A DNA stretch of 26,882 bases from Candidatus Heimdallarchaeota archaeon (GCA_016839875.1 JAEOTK010000278.1:1-26882), one strand, 5' to 3'; counted from the first letter of the stretch, positions 15,317 to 23,296 are shown. Notes: generated by a model not told the origin, from the sequence alone. Numbers and translations are program-made.

Positions 15317-16893
15317 TAAACATCTGCAGGTAAGGGTGCAGTCACACCTACTGTACCTAAAGTTGCAAAGTAATGTGGAAATTCTTTCTTTTTACCTTTA
15401 TGAATTCTTTTAATTAAGTATTTTGCAGTATTAAGTCCTGAGAAGAAACTTGTTGGAACACCAGCACCACCCACATTTCCTCCGGCTAGAAGAAGACGTT
15501 TAATAGGTGTTTTAAAACTTGGAAGTTTCTGATCAGTTTGTGGTCCATACCACGATCCTTCAGTGCTATTGATATATCTTTCAAATGTTAATGGTGTAGC
15601 TATTTCTTTAAGTGTGATTCTTTTAGATAAATCAGGAATAACTTTTTCAGCGAGTTTAATAAGCTTATCAGCAAATTTCTCTTTTATAAGATGGTATTTT
15701 TCAGTTTTATTTCCATCCTTATCGACACCCCAATTATTCTCGCATTTAGACGGTGTCAAAGCTAATAATACAACGGCAGCTCCTTTATTATTTCTTAAAG
15801 AAGGATCTATGTTCTGAGGAATTCTAATCAATACTTCTTCAGGTTCACAACAACCATTTGATAATCTATCAAGATACTTCTCAGCATCCACATTATAAGC
15901 AAAATGAGAATGATAATCATCAAGATGTTTGTCTAATCCCAAGAAGACAGCAAAGCCTGTTACTGATTGTTTTATTTTAGAAACAAACCTTCGATAATTT
16001 CTTCTAATAGACTCTTTACCTACGAAACCAAAAATAGTCTTCTTAAGATCAGCGTTTGAGATAATCCATTTACTGTATATTGTTTCTCCATTTTCCAATT
16101 GCACACCAATTGCTTTACGTCTTTTCAAAATGATTTTTTCCACTTTGGACCTATACTTGATTGTTCCACCATTTGATTTGTAAACATCGACCATATTCTT
16201 TGAAAATGCTAGCATACCTCCTTTAGGGTAAAAATTACCATCAATGAAGGGTGAATTAAAAACAATTGCAGCCAGCGTAGCACTGATTTTATCAGGCTGC
16301 ACTCCTAGCCATAAGCAATATACAGCCAGGACCTTTCGTAAGTCATGATTAGTTATAAATTCGTCTAAGAGTTGTTGAAATGTTTTTAGACCATATTTTC
16401 TTAATGTTGGACGTGTAAAAACTATTTTAACCAAATCAAGAAAAGAAGGTTCCATTGTTTTAATTGAGAGTGAGAAGTATTCTTCACTCATACTTTTTAT
16501 TACTTGAAAATACTTTCGTATTTCCTCCTCTTCTTTGGGGAAATTTTTTATCAATTCTTCTATGAATTTATCTATGCCATTATGCATAACTACAGTTTTG
16601 TCAGAGAATTTCATTACCTCAACAGGATCTATTGAAATGAAATTGTGATAAATTCCTAACCTTTCAAGGTTTTCTCGAAATAGGTGCCCTTCTCCAGCAA
16701 AAACTAATCCTTCAGCTCCACTGTCAAAGTAGTAGCCTTTTCTTCTGAAACCATTAACACTCCCTCCAGGAATCGAATGCTGTTCTAAAACCAGTGTTCT
16801 AAGATTTGGATTGGTGTTCTGAAGTTGAAGTCCAGCAGCAATCCCACCCATTCCTGATCCAATGATTATTACATCAAATTTCTCTTTTGTCAT
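15316..16893 (-). CDS. CrtI/RetSat-like FAD-dependent oxidoreductase
   Basis: 525 residues from ATG 16893. The N-terminus is an FAD-binding Rossmann fold: DVIIIGSGMGGIAAGLQL (7-24) with GxGxxG, then LVLEQHSIPGGSVNGF with the ribose-binding Glu. The C-terminus has the matching RLLLAGGNVGGAGVPTSFFSG. Between them YYFDSGAE and FYPKGGMLAFSKNMVDVY are typical of the phytoene desaturase / carotenoid isomerase / retinol saturase superfamily. It probably desaturates, saturates or isomerises a polyene or isoprenoid; archaeal members can also act on lipid isoprenoid chains, so I do not choose a substrate. The frame reaches a GTG at 16905; ATG 16893 is preferred because TATAATTA at about 16915-16924 is well placed. 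The upstream gap holds a striking direct repeat. Confidence 0.82.
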   Translation of the reverse strand: MTKEKFDVIIIGSGMGGIAAGLQLQNTNPNLRTLVLEQHSIPGGSVNGFRRKGYYFDSGAEGLVFAGEGHLFRENLERLGIYHNFISIDPVEVMKFSDKTVVMHNGIDKFIEELIKNFPKEEEEIRKYFQVIKSMSEEYFSLSIKTMEPSFLDLVKIVFTRPTLRKYGLKTFQQLLDEFITNHDLRKVLAVYCLWLGVQPDKISATLAAIVFNSPFIDGNFYPKGGMLAFSKNMVDVYKSNGGTIKYRSKVEKIILKRRKAIGVQLENGETIYSKWIISNADLKKTIFGFVGKESIRRNYRRFVSKIKQSVTGFAVFLGLDKHLDDYHSHFAYNVDAEKYLDRLSNGCCEPEEVLIRIPQNIDPSLRNNKGAAVVLLALTPSKCENNWGVDKDGNKTEKYHLIKEKFADKLIKLAEKVIPDLSKRITLKEIATPLTFERYINSTEGSWYGPQTDQKLPSFKTPIKRLLLAGGNVGGAGVPTSFFSGLNTAKYLIKRIHKGKKKEFPHYFATLGTVGVTAPLPADV

Positions 16894-17003
16894 TTTAGTT
16901 ACCACTTAAGATTGTAATTATAGCTGATATCGAAATTATGCACAAGAGCATTAATTAACTAAAAGAGATAATAACACTAACCTGTATAGCTTTTTCAGTT
17001 ATG

Positions 17004-17034
17004 GTTATATATATACATTCACTAGCAACAAAAA
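17004..17034 (-). repeat. 31-bp direct repeat with TATA core, copy 1
   Basis: Contains TATATATATA followed (plus strand) by CACTAGCAACA. It matches 17069-17099 at 29 of 31 positions. On the minus strand the unit reads as a conserved upstream block and then a TATA core, as expected for a promoter towards the CrtI-like gene. Confidence 0.6.
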
Positions 17035-17051
17035 TTCCTGAAATGCAAGAA

Positions 17052-17071
17052 AACTGCAACAAATGGCAGTT
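17052..17071. repeat. Small inverted repeat between the two direct repeats
   Basis: AACTGC (17052-17057) and GCAGTT (17066-17071) are exact inverted copies with an 8-nt centre, in the spacer and touching copy 2 of the direct repeat. Could be a protein-binding site or a small hairpin; the evidence is weak because it is short. Confidence 0.3.
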
Positions 17072-17099
17072 ATATATATACTTTCACTAGCAACAGAAA
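17069..17099 (-). repeat. 31-bp direct repeat with TATA core, copy 2
   Basis: Second copy of 17004-17034, starting 65 bp further along in the same orientation, with two mismatches. Only two copies are present. Confidence 0.6.
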
Positions 17100-17100
17100 A

Positions 17101-17120
17101 TAAGTAATAAAAAAAGAAGG
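17101..17120 (-). terminator. T-rich end of the PadR-HAAS operon
   Basis: The minus strand after the stop at 17132 contains CTTCTTTTTTTATTACTTA (A7 on the plus strand at 17109-17115), a plausible archaeal terminator just before the repeat region. Confidence 0.45.
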
Positions 17121-17131
17121 GAGAAGAGATA

Positions 17132-18226
17132 CTAAGAAGTTTCTCTTTTGTAAAAACCTATAGTTTCAAGTTGAATTATTCTGGATATCTCCTGAAGCAT
17201 CCCTATGATTGTAAAGAGTACTATTAAAGCTACACCTAGTTTTATGTACATAACTATATTTACTGCTGGGAATGCATCAAGAAGAGGTTGTCGAAGGATT
17301 GCTGTATTGAATATTAACTGCAATATCAATGCAATGTGTAACCCTTGTGGAATTAGATACAGTGTTAAGAACCCTTGCTGTAATGCCTTCTGATTTCCAA
17401 TTAGTGCTTGGCAGAATCTAATGAAACCATAAGCAACTAATATGCCGCCATTTAATCTTATCCATGGAATAAAGGCAGTCATGTCGAAAGCATAATATGA
17501 CATGTAATTCCCAAATGGGAAGAAGATCAAAGTAAATCCAAAAGCCAATGAAAGAATACCTCCAAACAAATAACTTGATTGAGATTCTAGTACAAGTTTA
17601 GGCTTCTTTGGTTTACTGACTTTTTTTCTCTTTGATATTGTAACATCTATTGTTTTAGCTGGCTTTTCTTTTGTTGTTACTGGAATTCCAACTATTTCTT
17701 TTCCTCTGATTTCTACAACTTTGAAATCTTCAGGTAAGAATCCATGATAAGATAATTGCACATATACTAAAGATATGGCAGCAAATCCAATTACAGCACC
17801 ATTAAAAAGTCCTTCAAAGAAAGTTGCAAAAGCAGGACCTAGATTACCGGCTCTTAGTGTAAATGCTAATGTTATCAAATTTACAAATACGACAATTACT
17901 CCAACTATTATTAGGGACTTGTAGTACCAGGTCCATAATTCCTCAGTAATGAAAAATTTGGGGGTACCTCTTCGTCTGTATTCTTTAGCTATATCACGAG
18001 GGGATCCCATGAGAGCAATTGCTTCTCTTATATGGTAGACATTGGTTTCTTCTTCATTAGCAAGTTCATCTGCTTTATCCCAGATGTGGCTTTCTAATTC
18101 CTCGCGAACATCTTTTAATTCATCCTCTTTGGTTTTCATCCAAATAGGCATTTTCTTTGTAACTTCATCTAAGAATTCTTCGACTAGCAAGAATTCCTCA
18201 ATCAGTTCTTCATCATTTTTACTCAT
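17132..18226 (-). CDS. HAAS-domain multi-TM protein, PadR partner
   Basis: 364 residues from ATG 18226. The cytoplasmic N-terminus (to about residue 90) is a helical HAAS/DUF1700-like domain with the typical ELESHIWDKADELANE and REAIALMGSPRDIAKEY motifs. After it come two TM helices (about 103-165), a basic soluble loop (EKPAKTIDVTISKRKKVSKPKKPK), and four more TM segments in the last 150 residues. HAAS proteins are widely encoded next to PadR regulators and are thought to bind them and hold or release them according to an envelope signal; that pairing is exact here. Start: the ribosome site GAGGT (18234-18238) is one nucleotide from ATG 18232 but seven from ATG 18226, so the latter fits better. 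The site overlaps the PadR stop codon, so the two are translationally linked. Confidence 0.8.
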   Translation of the reverse strand: MSKNDEELIEEFLLVEEFLDEVTKKMPIWMKTKEDELKDVREELESHIWDKADELANEEETNVYHIREAIALMGSPRDIAKEYRRRGTPKFFITEELWTWYYKSLIIVGVIVVFVNLITLAFTLRAGNLGPAFATFFEGLFNGAVIGFAAISLVYVQLSYHGFLPEDFKVVEIRGKEIVGIPVTTKEKPAKTIDVTISKRKKVSKPKKPKLVLESQSSYLFGGILSLAFGFTLIFFPFGNYMSYYAFDMTAFIPWIRLNGGILVAYGFIRFCQALIGNQKALQQGFLTLYLIPQGLHIALILQLIFNTAILRQPLLDAFPAVNIVMYIKLGVALIVLFTIIGMLQEISRIIQLETIGFYKRETS

Positions 18227-18236
18227 TTTCATAACC

Positions 18237-18773
18237 TCACTTTGCTAAACCTTGAACATTTAATCCGCAAATATTGCAAAACTTGTAATCCTTATCTTGT
18301 AGATCGATTTTGTTTGCGCAATTTGGACAGTATACGAACTTCTTCTCAGGCAGCTTAATCTCGAATTCCATCATGGTTGATATCGCTTCAAGAAGTTTAG
18401 AGAAGAAACCAGTCATGTGATCATAAAGTTTGGATCCATCTTCAGTTAGTTTGTAATATTTTCTGGGACGACCACCAGAATGTTTTTTCTCTGAAGTTAA
18501 GAGACCATCTCTTTCCAATTTTCGTAGAATAGGATAAAGAGTTCCTTCTTCAATCACAAGCATTTTTTGGGTTTCTTGTTCTAGCTCTTTTAGTAATTGA
18601 TAACCATAAATTCCCTCTTCAGGGTGTCTTTGAATTATAGATAATGCTGATAGTGTAGATATACCTCTTAGAAGTTCGGATTCAAAACTTTCTACATATG
18701 TTCGAAAGTTCTCTGAATCGATTAATGCTTCAGGTCGGTATGTTTTGATATTTCTGAACAAGTTTTTCACCAT
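18237..18773 (-). CDS. PadR family regulator with C-terminal zinc ribbon
   Basis: 178 residues. Residues about 35-125 are a PadR winged helix: LLRGISTLSALSIIQRHP, GIYGYQLLKELEQ, the strongly conserved EEGTLYPILRKLERDGLL, and the wing GGRPRKYYKLTEDGSKLY. A helix for dimerisation follows, and then an extra C-terminal zinc ribbon, YCPNCANKID...KFCNICGLN (Cys in two CxxC pairs, about residues 148-170), not found in classic PadR proteins. It should bind a palindromic operator and repress its own operon. The candidate operator lies at 18815-18835, 42 bp upstream of its ATG. The partner HAAS gene follows at once. The zinc ribbon may sense metal or redox state, or contact the transcription machinery (inference). 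Confidence 0.88.
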   Translation of the reverse strand: MVKNLFRNIKTYRPEALIDSENFRTYVESFESELLRGISTLSALSIIQRHPEEGIYGYQLLKELEQETQKMLVIEEGTLYPILRKLERDGLLTSEKKHSGGRPRKYYKLTEDGSKLYDHMTGFFSKLLEAISTMMEFEIKLPEKKFVYCPNCANKIDLQDKDYKFCNICGLNVQGLAK

Positions 18774-18814
18774 TTCTGTTTGTTTGTTAGTATTCGTGAC
18801 TTACTAATCAAACA

Positions 18815-18835
18815 ATACTATACCACATATAGTAT
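18815..18835. promoter_or_regulatory. Perfect palindrome, likely PadR operator
   Basis: Half-sites ATACTATA (18815-18822) and TATAGTAT (18828-18835) are exact inverted copies around CCACA. Size and symmetry suit a PadR dimer. It lies in the divergent region between padR (minus) and the membrane-protein pair (plus) and contains TATA-like sequence, so binding could shut off padR-HAAS and perhaps also the plus-strand pair. Confidence 0.6.
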
Positions 18836-18889
18836 GAGACATTTAAAAATCTTTCGAAGCAGCTTAAAACTCGAAATATGATTGCGAAA

Positions 18890-18900
18890 CATAAATAAAT
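18890..18900 (+). promoter_or_regulatory. TATA-like box of the two-gene membrane operon
   Basis: CATAAATAAAT centred about 27 bp before ATG 18922, predicting a leaderless first gene. Confidence 0.45.
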
Positions 18901-18921
18901 GCTGGAAAGAGATAATCTGCA

Positions 18922-19818
18922 ATGATGAATTCAAAGCATAGAAGTAGAAAATATGTTGGAATTGTAGTATGCTTGTTCATCATAATTAGTACAGTAAGTC
19001 AATCTGTACATATAACTAATTCTCAAGTATATTTCCCTTATTTTCTTGGAATTGGAACAATAATTCCACCCTTCGAAAATAATCAACTAAGTATAACTGA
19101 AGCTAGTATTTCAGTGATAGCTGAAGTACAGTATGAAAAAGATTACACAGCACCTATCACAATTGATTGCAATTTTAGTATTTATAATCCAGGACCACTT
19201 CTGAATACAACTATATTCTTTCCATATTCAGATGATTTGATGAGTTATACTCCTGCAGATTTAACTATATGGTTCAATAATACTGAAGTTGTGCCTAAGG
19301 GAACTCATTCTGAAACATATCAACAGTTACGAAACCTGTTTGACAACTACTATTATTGGTTCTATCTTATGGATGGTTTAGTATTCCCGACAAATACTAC
19401 AACACAAATGAGAATTAAGATTGAAACTTCTTTATTCATTCAACTAAGTAGATATTCTCCTCAATTTTATATATCCATTGATGTCCAAGCTTCAAATTTG
19501 TGGATGGGCAATATTAATCAAACCATCGAATTCATTTGTAAAGGAGAACAGCCATTTGAGTTTTCAAATTACTCAATCACAACTCCTCAAAGAAAATGTG
19601 ATGTTATTGATTTTGATTTAGGTTCGAGTTACATCTGGACTTGGGAAACTGCACCTATCATTGAAGAAACAGTATATGTAACTTATCGTGTTCCTAGAGA
19701 TAAACCTTTTACATTTTTAGTAGTGAATAAAATTCTCGTTGCTATGATAACTATCGTTGTTTCAGCTCTTGTTGCGCATAAAACAAAACTTCTAAGAAAG
19801 AAAAAAGGAGGATCATGA
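18922..19818 (+). CDS. Secreted single-TM ectodomain protein, family not recognised
   Basis: 298 residues. A signal peptide or N-terminal anchor at about 11-32 (YVGIVVCLFIIISTVSQSVHI) is followed by a beta-rich ectodomain with many N-x-S/T sites (for example NTTIFF, NNTEVV, NTTTQM, NQTIEF, NYSITT). One TM helix near 268-285 (ILVAMITIVVSALVAH) precedes a basic tail KTKLLRKKKGGS. The layout is that of an extracytoplasmic sensor, receptor or structural protein. Two adjacent ATGs (18922, 18925) are possible starts. The stop codon abuts the next ATG and the tail codes the next gene's ribosome site, so the pair is co-expressed and the products may form a complex. Confidence 0.7.
   Translation: MMNSKHRSRKYVGIVVCLFIIISTVSQSVHITNSQVYFPYFLGIGTIIPPFENNQLSITEASISVIAEVQYEKDYTAPITIDCNFSIYNPGPLLNTTIFFPYSDDLMSYTPADLTIWFNNTEVVPKGTHSETYQQLRNLFDNYYYWFYLMDGLVFPTNTTTQMRIKIETSLFIQLSRYSPQFYISIDVQASNLWMGNINQTIEFICKGEQPFEFSNYSITTPQRKCDVIDFDLGSSYIWTWETAPIIEETVYVTYRVPRDKPFTFLVVNKILVAMITIVVSALVAHKTKLLRKKKGGS
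19807..19811 (+). promoter_or_regulatory. Ribosome site embedded in the preceding gene
   Basis: GGAGG inside the Lys-Gly-Gly-Ser tail codons, 7 nt before ATG 19819; the strongest match to the 16S tail in the window and evidence for translational coupling. Confidence 0.6.
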
Positions 19819-20769
19819 ATGAGTGAAAATGAGATAAAAAAGAAAAAAATAAGAATAAACCTCAGTAAACTTTTCATAGTTTATCTTGTACTTTGTTTAA
19901 TCTCACTTCTTTCTGTAATTCCGTTTAACCTTAGTATGCGTTTATATGATTTTTTTTATATGCTTGTTCCAGTTTCTGCAGCAATAATGCTTCTAATGTT
20001 ACCTTTGTTCGTTTCCTTTCCCTTCTTTGATCTATCAAGAAAGCTAATTATGCAATCTGATTATAAACACCGTTTTATTCGTAGTAGATTGACAAGCAAA
20101 ATAATACTACTTGCTCTATTTATTGCTTCATTTATTGCTGCTTTAGTTTTTAACTCTCCTACTACATATGATATGAGAATTGCTCTTAATCTGAGTCTTG
20201 TAGGAATCATAGTTGGTTTCTTACCAACAATCCCTATGATGATTGTTTTTGATTCTTTTGAATTATCTAGTAATTATTCAATAAAAAGGGACTTCAACTT
20301 CAATATCAGATTCATTAAGATTGTTTTGATTTCAGTTGTTACAATTACAATCACTCAATTTATACTTCTCTTAAATTGGGGGGTTTTTGCAGCTGCTGCA
20401 ATAACTCTTCTAGTATTATTCATTGTTTTAATGGTTCGTTTTTATAAAAACGAAAAAGAGAAATTAATTCCCAAGAAGAAAAGTAGAGATAATCCTCTCT
20501 ACATGATAATTCTGCAAATAGTCTATATTGGAGTCACAATTGCGTATTGTACACTATTAATACTGTATATGTTTATTTTAACTAGGGGATATCTGATAAT
20601 CAATTTTGATGAATACTATGCTGGATTTTTCTTAGCAATACATGGTAGCTACACTCTCTTCCATATCATCTTCTATTCCATCCTCTATGTAATAATGAGA
20701 AGAAAAGGTTTATTTGATTATGTAGAAGAAGTTCAGTTCAGGGATAACATAATTCCCAATCAGGATTGA
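19819..20769 (+). CDS. Multi-TM integral membrane protein, family not recognised
   Basis: 316 residues with about eight hydrophobic segments (first at about 14-38, last at about 277-298), a lysine-rich N-terminus (ENEIKKKKIRIN) and charged loops such as YKNEKEKLIPKKKSRDN. No catalytic or transport signature is apparent. Its ATG follows the previous stop directly (TGA then ATG) with GGAGG in front, so it is made together with the ectodomain protein; a receptor-plus-channel or a membrane complex is possible. It is divergent from the PadR-HAAS pair across the palindrome, which raises the chance of shared control. The last 32 bp overlap the convergent M23 gene. Confidence 0.65.
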   Translation: MSENEIKKKKIRINLSKLFIVYLVLCLISLLSVIPFNLSMRLYDFFYMLVPVSAAIMLLMLPLFVSFPFFDLSRKLIMQSDYKHRFIRSRLTSKIILLALFIASFIAALVFNSPTTYDMRIALNLSLVGIIVGFLPTIPMMIVFDSFELSSNYSIKRDFNFNIRFIKIVLISVVTITITQFILLLNWGVFAAAAITLLVLFIVLMVRFYKNEKEKLIPKKKSRDNPLYMIILQIVYIGVTIAYCTLLILYMFILTRGYLIINFDEYYAGFFLAIHGSYTLFHIIFYSILYVIMRRKGLFDYVEEVQFRDNIIPNQD

Positions 20770-21379
20770 AGCTCCAAATCATAGCCATTAATTCGTCATA
20801 ACCTTCCTGAGAGAAATACTTTCGAGGACAAGCTCTATCGTTGTTTTCGATTACATCAAAATGAATATGAGCACCATCATTGACATAAAGAAATCTAGCA
20901 ATTTCCTGCCCTTGCTCCACCCAGTCTCCCTCTTTAACCTTGAACATAAGTAGCTGTTTATCTTTATCTTCTTCAGCTTGTGTCCATGGTTCGAAATTGT
21001 AACTAATGAAAACAGATCTATTGTATTGAATATTTAGACCTATGTGATATCTGTTCTCCGAGTCATACTCTCTCCAAGCAGAGGTTAGTACTCGACCAGG
21101 AGCAGCTGCTATTACTTTCGAATTGTTTACAAAGAAATAGTCGATTCCATTATGTTCAAAACCCCATGGGCATGAATCTGACTCACTATAGCCTTCATTG
21201 AAAGCATAGATGTCTGATCGATTTTCATAGATTACATCCATGTAGTTTAGATTTGTAGAATCATATCGTCCTTCATTATTGAAATATATCTTCTCCCAAT
21301 TCATATATAGATAAGCAACACCAAAACTGGCACCAGCAATTACAACTATTATAAGTATAGCTAGAACACTCTTACGCAT
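20738..21379 (-). CDS. Membrane-anchored M23-type (LytM-like) metallopeptidase domain protein
   Basis: 213 residues. An N-terminal anchor (about 4-25, VLAILIIVVIAGASFGVAYLYM) leads to a LytM/M23-like beta domain outside the cell. HNGIDYFF gives the HxxxD pair His76 and Asp80. VKEGDWVEQGQEIARF (148-163) is the typical barrel loop, and AHIHFDV gives HxH His171/His173. The three zinc ligands are thus present. The middle histidine, normally in YAHL, is missing: the region reads ISYNFEPW. Four cysteines (70, 184 and 211 among them) suggest disulfides outside. M23 enzymes usually cut bacterial peptidoglycan, so here the target could be pseudomurein-like material, surface proteins or rival bacteria, or the domain may only bind. 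Leaderless start at ATG 21379 with a TATA-like TTTATAG near 21405. Confidence 0.75.
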   Translation of the reverse strand: MRKSVLAILIIVVIAGASFGVAYLYMNWEKIYFNNEGRYDSTNLNYMDVIYENRSDIYAFNEGYSESDSCPWGFEHNGIDYFFVNNSKVIAAAPGRVLTSAWREYDSENRYHIGLNIQYNRSVFISYNFEPWTQAEEDKDKQLLMFKVKEGDWVEQGQEIARFLYVNDGAHIHFDVIENNDRACPRKYFSQEGYDELMAMIWSFNPDWELCYP

Positions 21380-21422
21380 AAGTAAGATAAAGAAAAAATA
21401 CTATAAAAAGTGATTCTCACAT

Positions 21423-22328
21423 TCATAGTTTCAATAAATCTTCCACAATTATTCTAATCATCTTTCTGTTTGTCCAGTAACCATTATGGGATGCAGGATT
21501 CCATTTTGTCAAAATATTCCCTGCACAAACCTGTTGATCTAGAAGCATTGGTTTCACTCCTTTTTCGGCATTGCATCGGCGTTCTCTATATAGCTCATTT
21601 AGATTTCCAAGTGGATATGCCATAACATCATGTTTGCTATAGAAATTTATCCAAGTATCTACTGCAATTGGTTTTCCAAATTTAGGAGGTGAGTGTCTAA
21701 TTGCCCATAGAGCTATAGGACTTCCCATTGTATAAAGTGATTGCAATGTTTTACCTTGTTCTAATGGGGTATCCCCACATACTTCTGGATTATCTTCATT
21801 ATCTTTAATGCAATATTGAAGATCAAAGAGTAAGTTATTTATGATAACAGTACCTAGACTGTGAGCAAGAATACAGAGTTTTGCATTCCCCCCTACATCT
21901 TCTGAGTTTGCCTGTGCTTTTAACTCATCTTTGAATCTAGCATGAATCTTATCATAAATAGATCGACTATTTGGTGTTTGCTGATACACTATAGCATCAG
22001 CAAGCATATCGACCATAAATCCTCTAATGGGTTTCCAACAGAGGGGTGTTTTTATTTTTTCTCCCATACACTCCTGACGTTTATCTCTTTTCATCAATCT
22101 CCCTCTCAGTTCTGTTTGAAGCTCTTGAGTTTCCTCAGCCCAGTTAACAGGAGCAAATACTAGCTTATCGTTGTTTCCTCCTTCCTTCTCAAACTTCTTT
22201 CTAACTCTCTTTTCAAATCGTTTTGCTGCTTTATCGAAGATCGTTTTATATCTCAAAGAAAATTTAGGTTTCTTATCCTGTTTTCCCATTCCATGTGTGA
22301 CTATGATGACTATTTTTTCATCGTCCAT
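21423..22328 (-). CDS. Alpha/beta-hydrolase fold serine hydrolase
   Basis: 301 residues. The N-terminus IVIIVTHGMGKQD (6-18) is the HG oxyanion strand, LAHSLGT (154-160) is the nucleophile elbow with Ser157, SKHDVMAYPL carries Asp234 and SHNGYW carries His281, giving a full triad. A long charged insertion (about 25-100) sits between strand 1 and the elbow. It is unrelated in detail to the three tandem hydrolases at 11.5-14.3 kb. It resembles cytosolic lipase/esterase-like proteins with an HGMG start; the substrate is unknown. ATG 22328 has a strong ribosome site (minus AGGTGA at 22333-22338). It is 43 bp upstream of the M23 gene on the same strand, but the latter seems to have its own promoter. 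Confidence 0.8.
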   Translation of the reverse strand: MDDEKIVIIVTHGMGKQDKKPKFSLRYKTIFDKAAKRFEKRVRKKFEKEGGNNDKLVFAPVNWAEETQELQTELRGRLMKRDKRQECMGEKIKTPLCWKPIRGFMVDMLADAIVYQQTPNSRSIYDKIHARFKDELKAQANSEDVGGNAKLCILAHSLGTVIINNLLFDLQYCIKDNEDNPEVCGDTPLEQGKTLQSLYTMGSPIALWAIRHSPPKFGKPIAVDTWINFYSKHDVMAYPLGNLNELYRERRCNAEKGVKPMLLDQQVCAGNILTKWNPASHNGYWTNRKMIRIIVEDLLKL

Positions 22329-22414
22329 AATTTCACCTATCTATTCAATACTTTAGATAAAATAGTATATTGATTAAAAAACCTTCTTAAAAAAAGAGGA
22401 AGGAAAAAGAAAAA

Positions 22415-23296
22415 CTAAAGTTCTTTCTCAAATAAAGATCCTTTTCCAACTTTTTGGAATCCCATAGCTTCGTATTCTTCCAACTTAGCTATCATTCCTC
22501 CAAATAAGAAAGCTTGAACATTCTTCATTTCCTTTTCTTTACTTGCGTTAATAATTTTAGAAACTAATTCCATCTTTGCATCTTCATCAGTGGCATAAAT
22601 ATATCCAATAGTAACAGTAGGTTCTTCTGGATCTAGTGCAGCGTATGTTCTTGCGACAATCTTATCATCCTTTCTAACAACGTAATGTCCTAGAATATTC
22701 TCTGAATTATCAATCAAATCAAAATTCTGAACAGCTTGTTCTTCTGTCATACCTAGTTCTTTAACAAAAATTTGAACTAACTCGTCTAGATCACGTTCTT
22801 TGTTATACACAACTACATTTTTGGTTTCTTCAACTGTAGTGATGTTTGAAATATCTTGATTCACTAGAATTCCTGTATCTCTTACATACTTGTATTCCCA
22901 TTTTTCTGGTATTTTAGCAAAATTTCCCCATGTTTCACTTGTGCCAGTTCTGACTATATCCGCTCCTTTAGTTTTCAAAATTTTCAAAGCTTCTTCCATT
23001 AGTAGTTCGATCGCTTCTTCATGTCCTTCTAAAACCATCGGAATACTGAGATTAGCAATTGTTTTTCCCTCTTCTTGTTCTGGTAAAACGGCTGATGTTA
23101 GATACCCTACCATCTCTTCTCCTTTGAAACAGTATAGTCTTGTTTCAGGATCAAATCCTTCTTGTGAATATGCTTCTTTCAATCCTTCAACAGATGTCTG
23201 GCCAAAAAGCTGCCAATTCTTTCCTACTTCAGTACCTATTTTGAATTGATTTTCAATGAATTCTTCTTGAAAAGTTTTTATTGTATATTCTGTCAT
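22415..23296 (-). CDS. Double GNAT acetyltransferase-like protein
   Basis: 293 residues from ATG 23296. Two acetyltransferase-type halves are visible. In the N-terminal half a GNAT strand pair RLYCFKGEEMVGYLTS is followed by a helix with EEAIELLMEEALKILKTKGAD. In the C-terminal half LDELVQIFVKELGMTEEQ, HYVVRKDDKIVARTYAALD, TVTIGYIYATDEDAKMELVSKIINASKEKEMKN and LEEYEAMGFQKVGKGSLFEKEL form a complete GNAT core ending in the usual 'YExxGF' element. The expected role is acetyl (or acyl) transfer from a CoA thioester to an amine; substrate unknown, and the N-terminal half may be catalytically silent. The frame runs on to 23389, but a TATA-like element at 23316-23328 lies inside that extension, 26 bp before ATG 23296. 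Confidence 0.75.
   Translation of the reverse strand: MTEYTIKTFQEEFIENQFKIGTEVGKNWQLFGQTSVEGLKEAYSQEGFDPETRLYCFKGEEMVGYLTSAVLPEQEEGKTIANLSIPMVLEGHEEAIELLMEEALKILKTKGADIVRTGTSETWGNFAKIPEKWEYKYVRDTGILVNQDISNITTVEETKNVVVYNKERDLDELVQIFVKELGMTEEQAVQNFDLIDNSENILGHYVVRKDDKIVARTYAALDPEEPTVTIGYIYATDEDAKMELVSKIINASKEKEMKNVQAFLFGGMIAKLEEYEAMGFQKVGKGSLFEKEL

Noticed and set aside
17004..17099. Direct repeats with a 38-bp spacer taken as a CRISPR array
   Set aside because: Only two copies, TATA-rich repeat, no cas genes in the window; a promoter duplication fits better.
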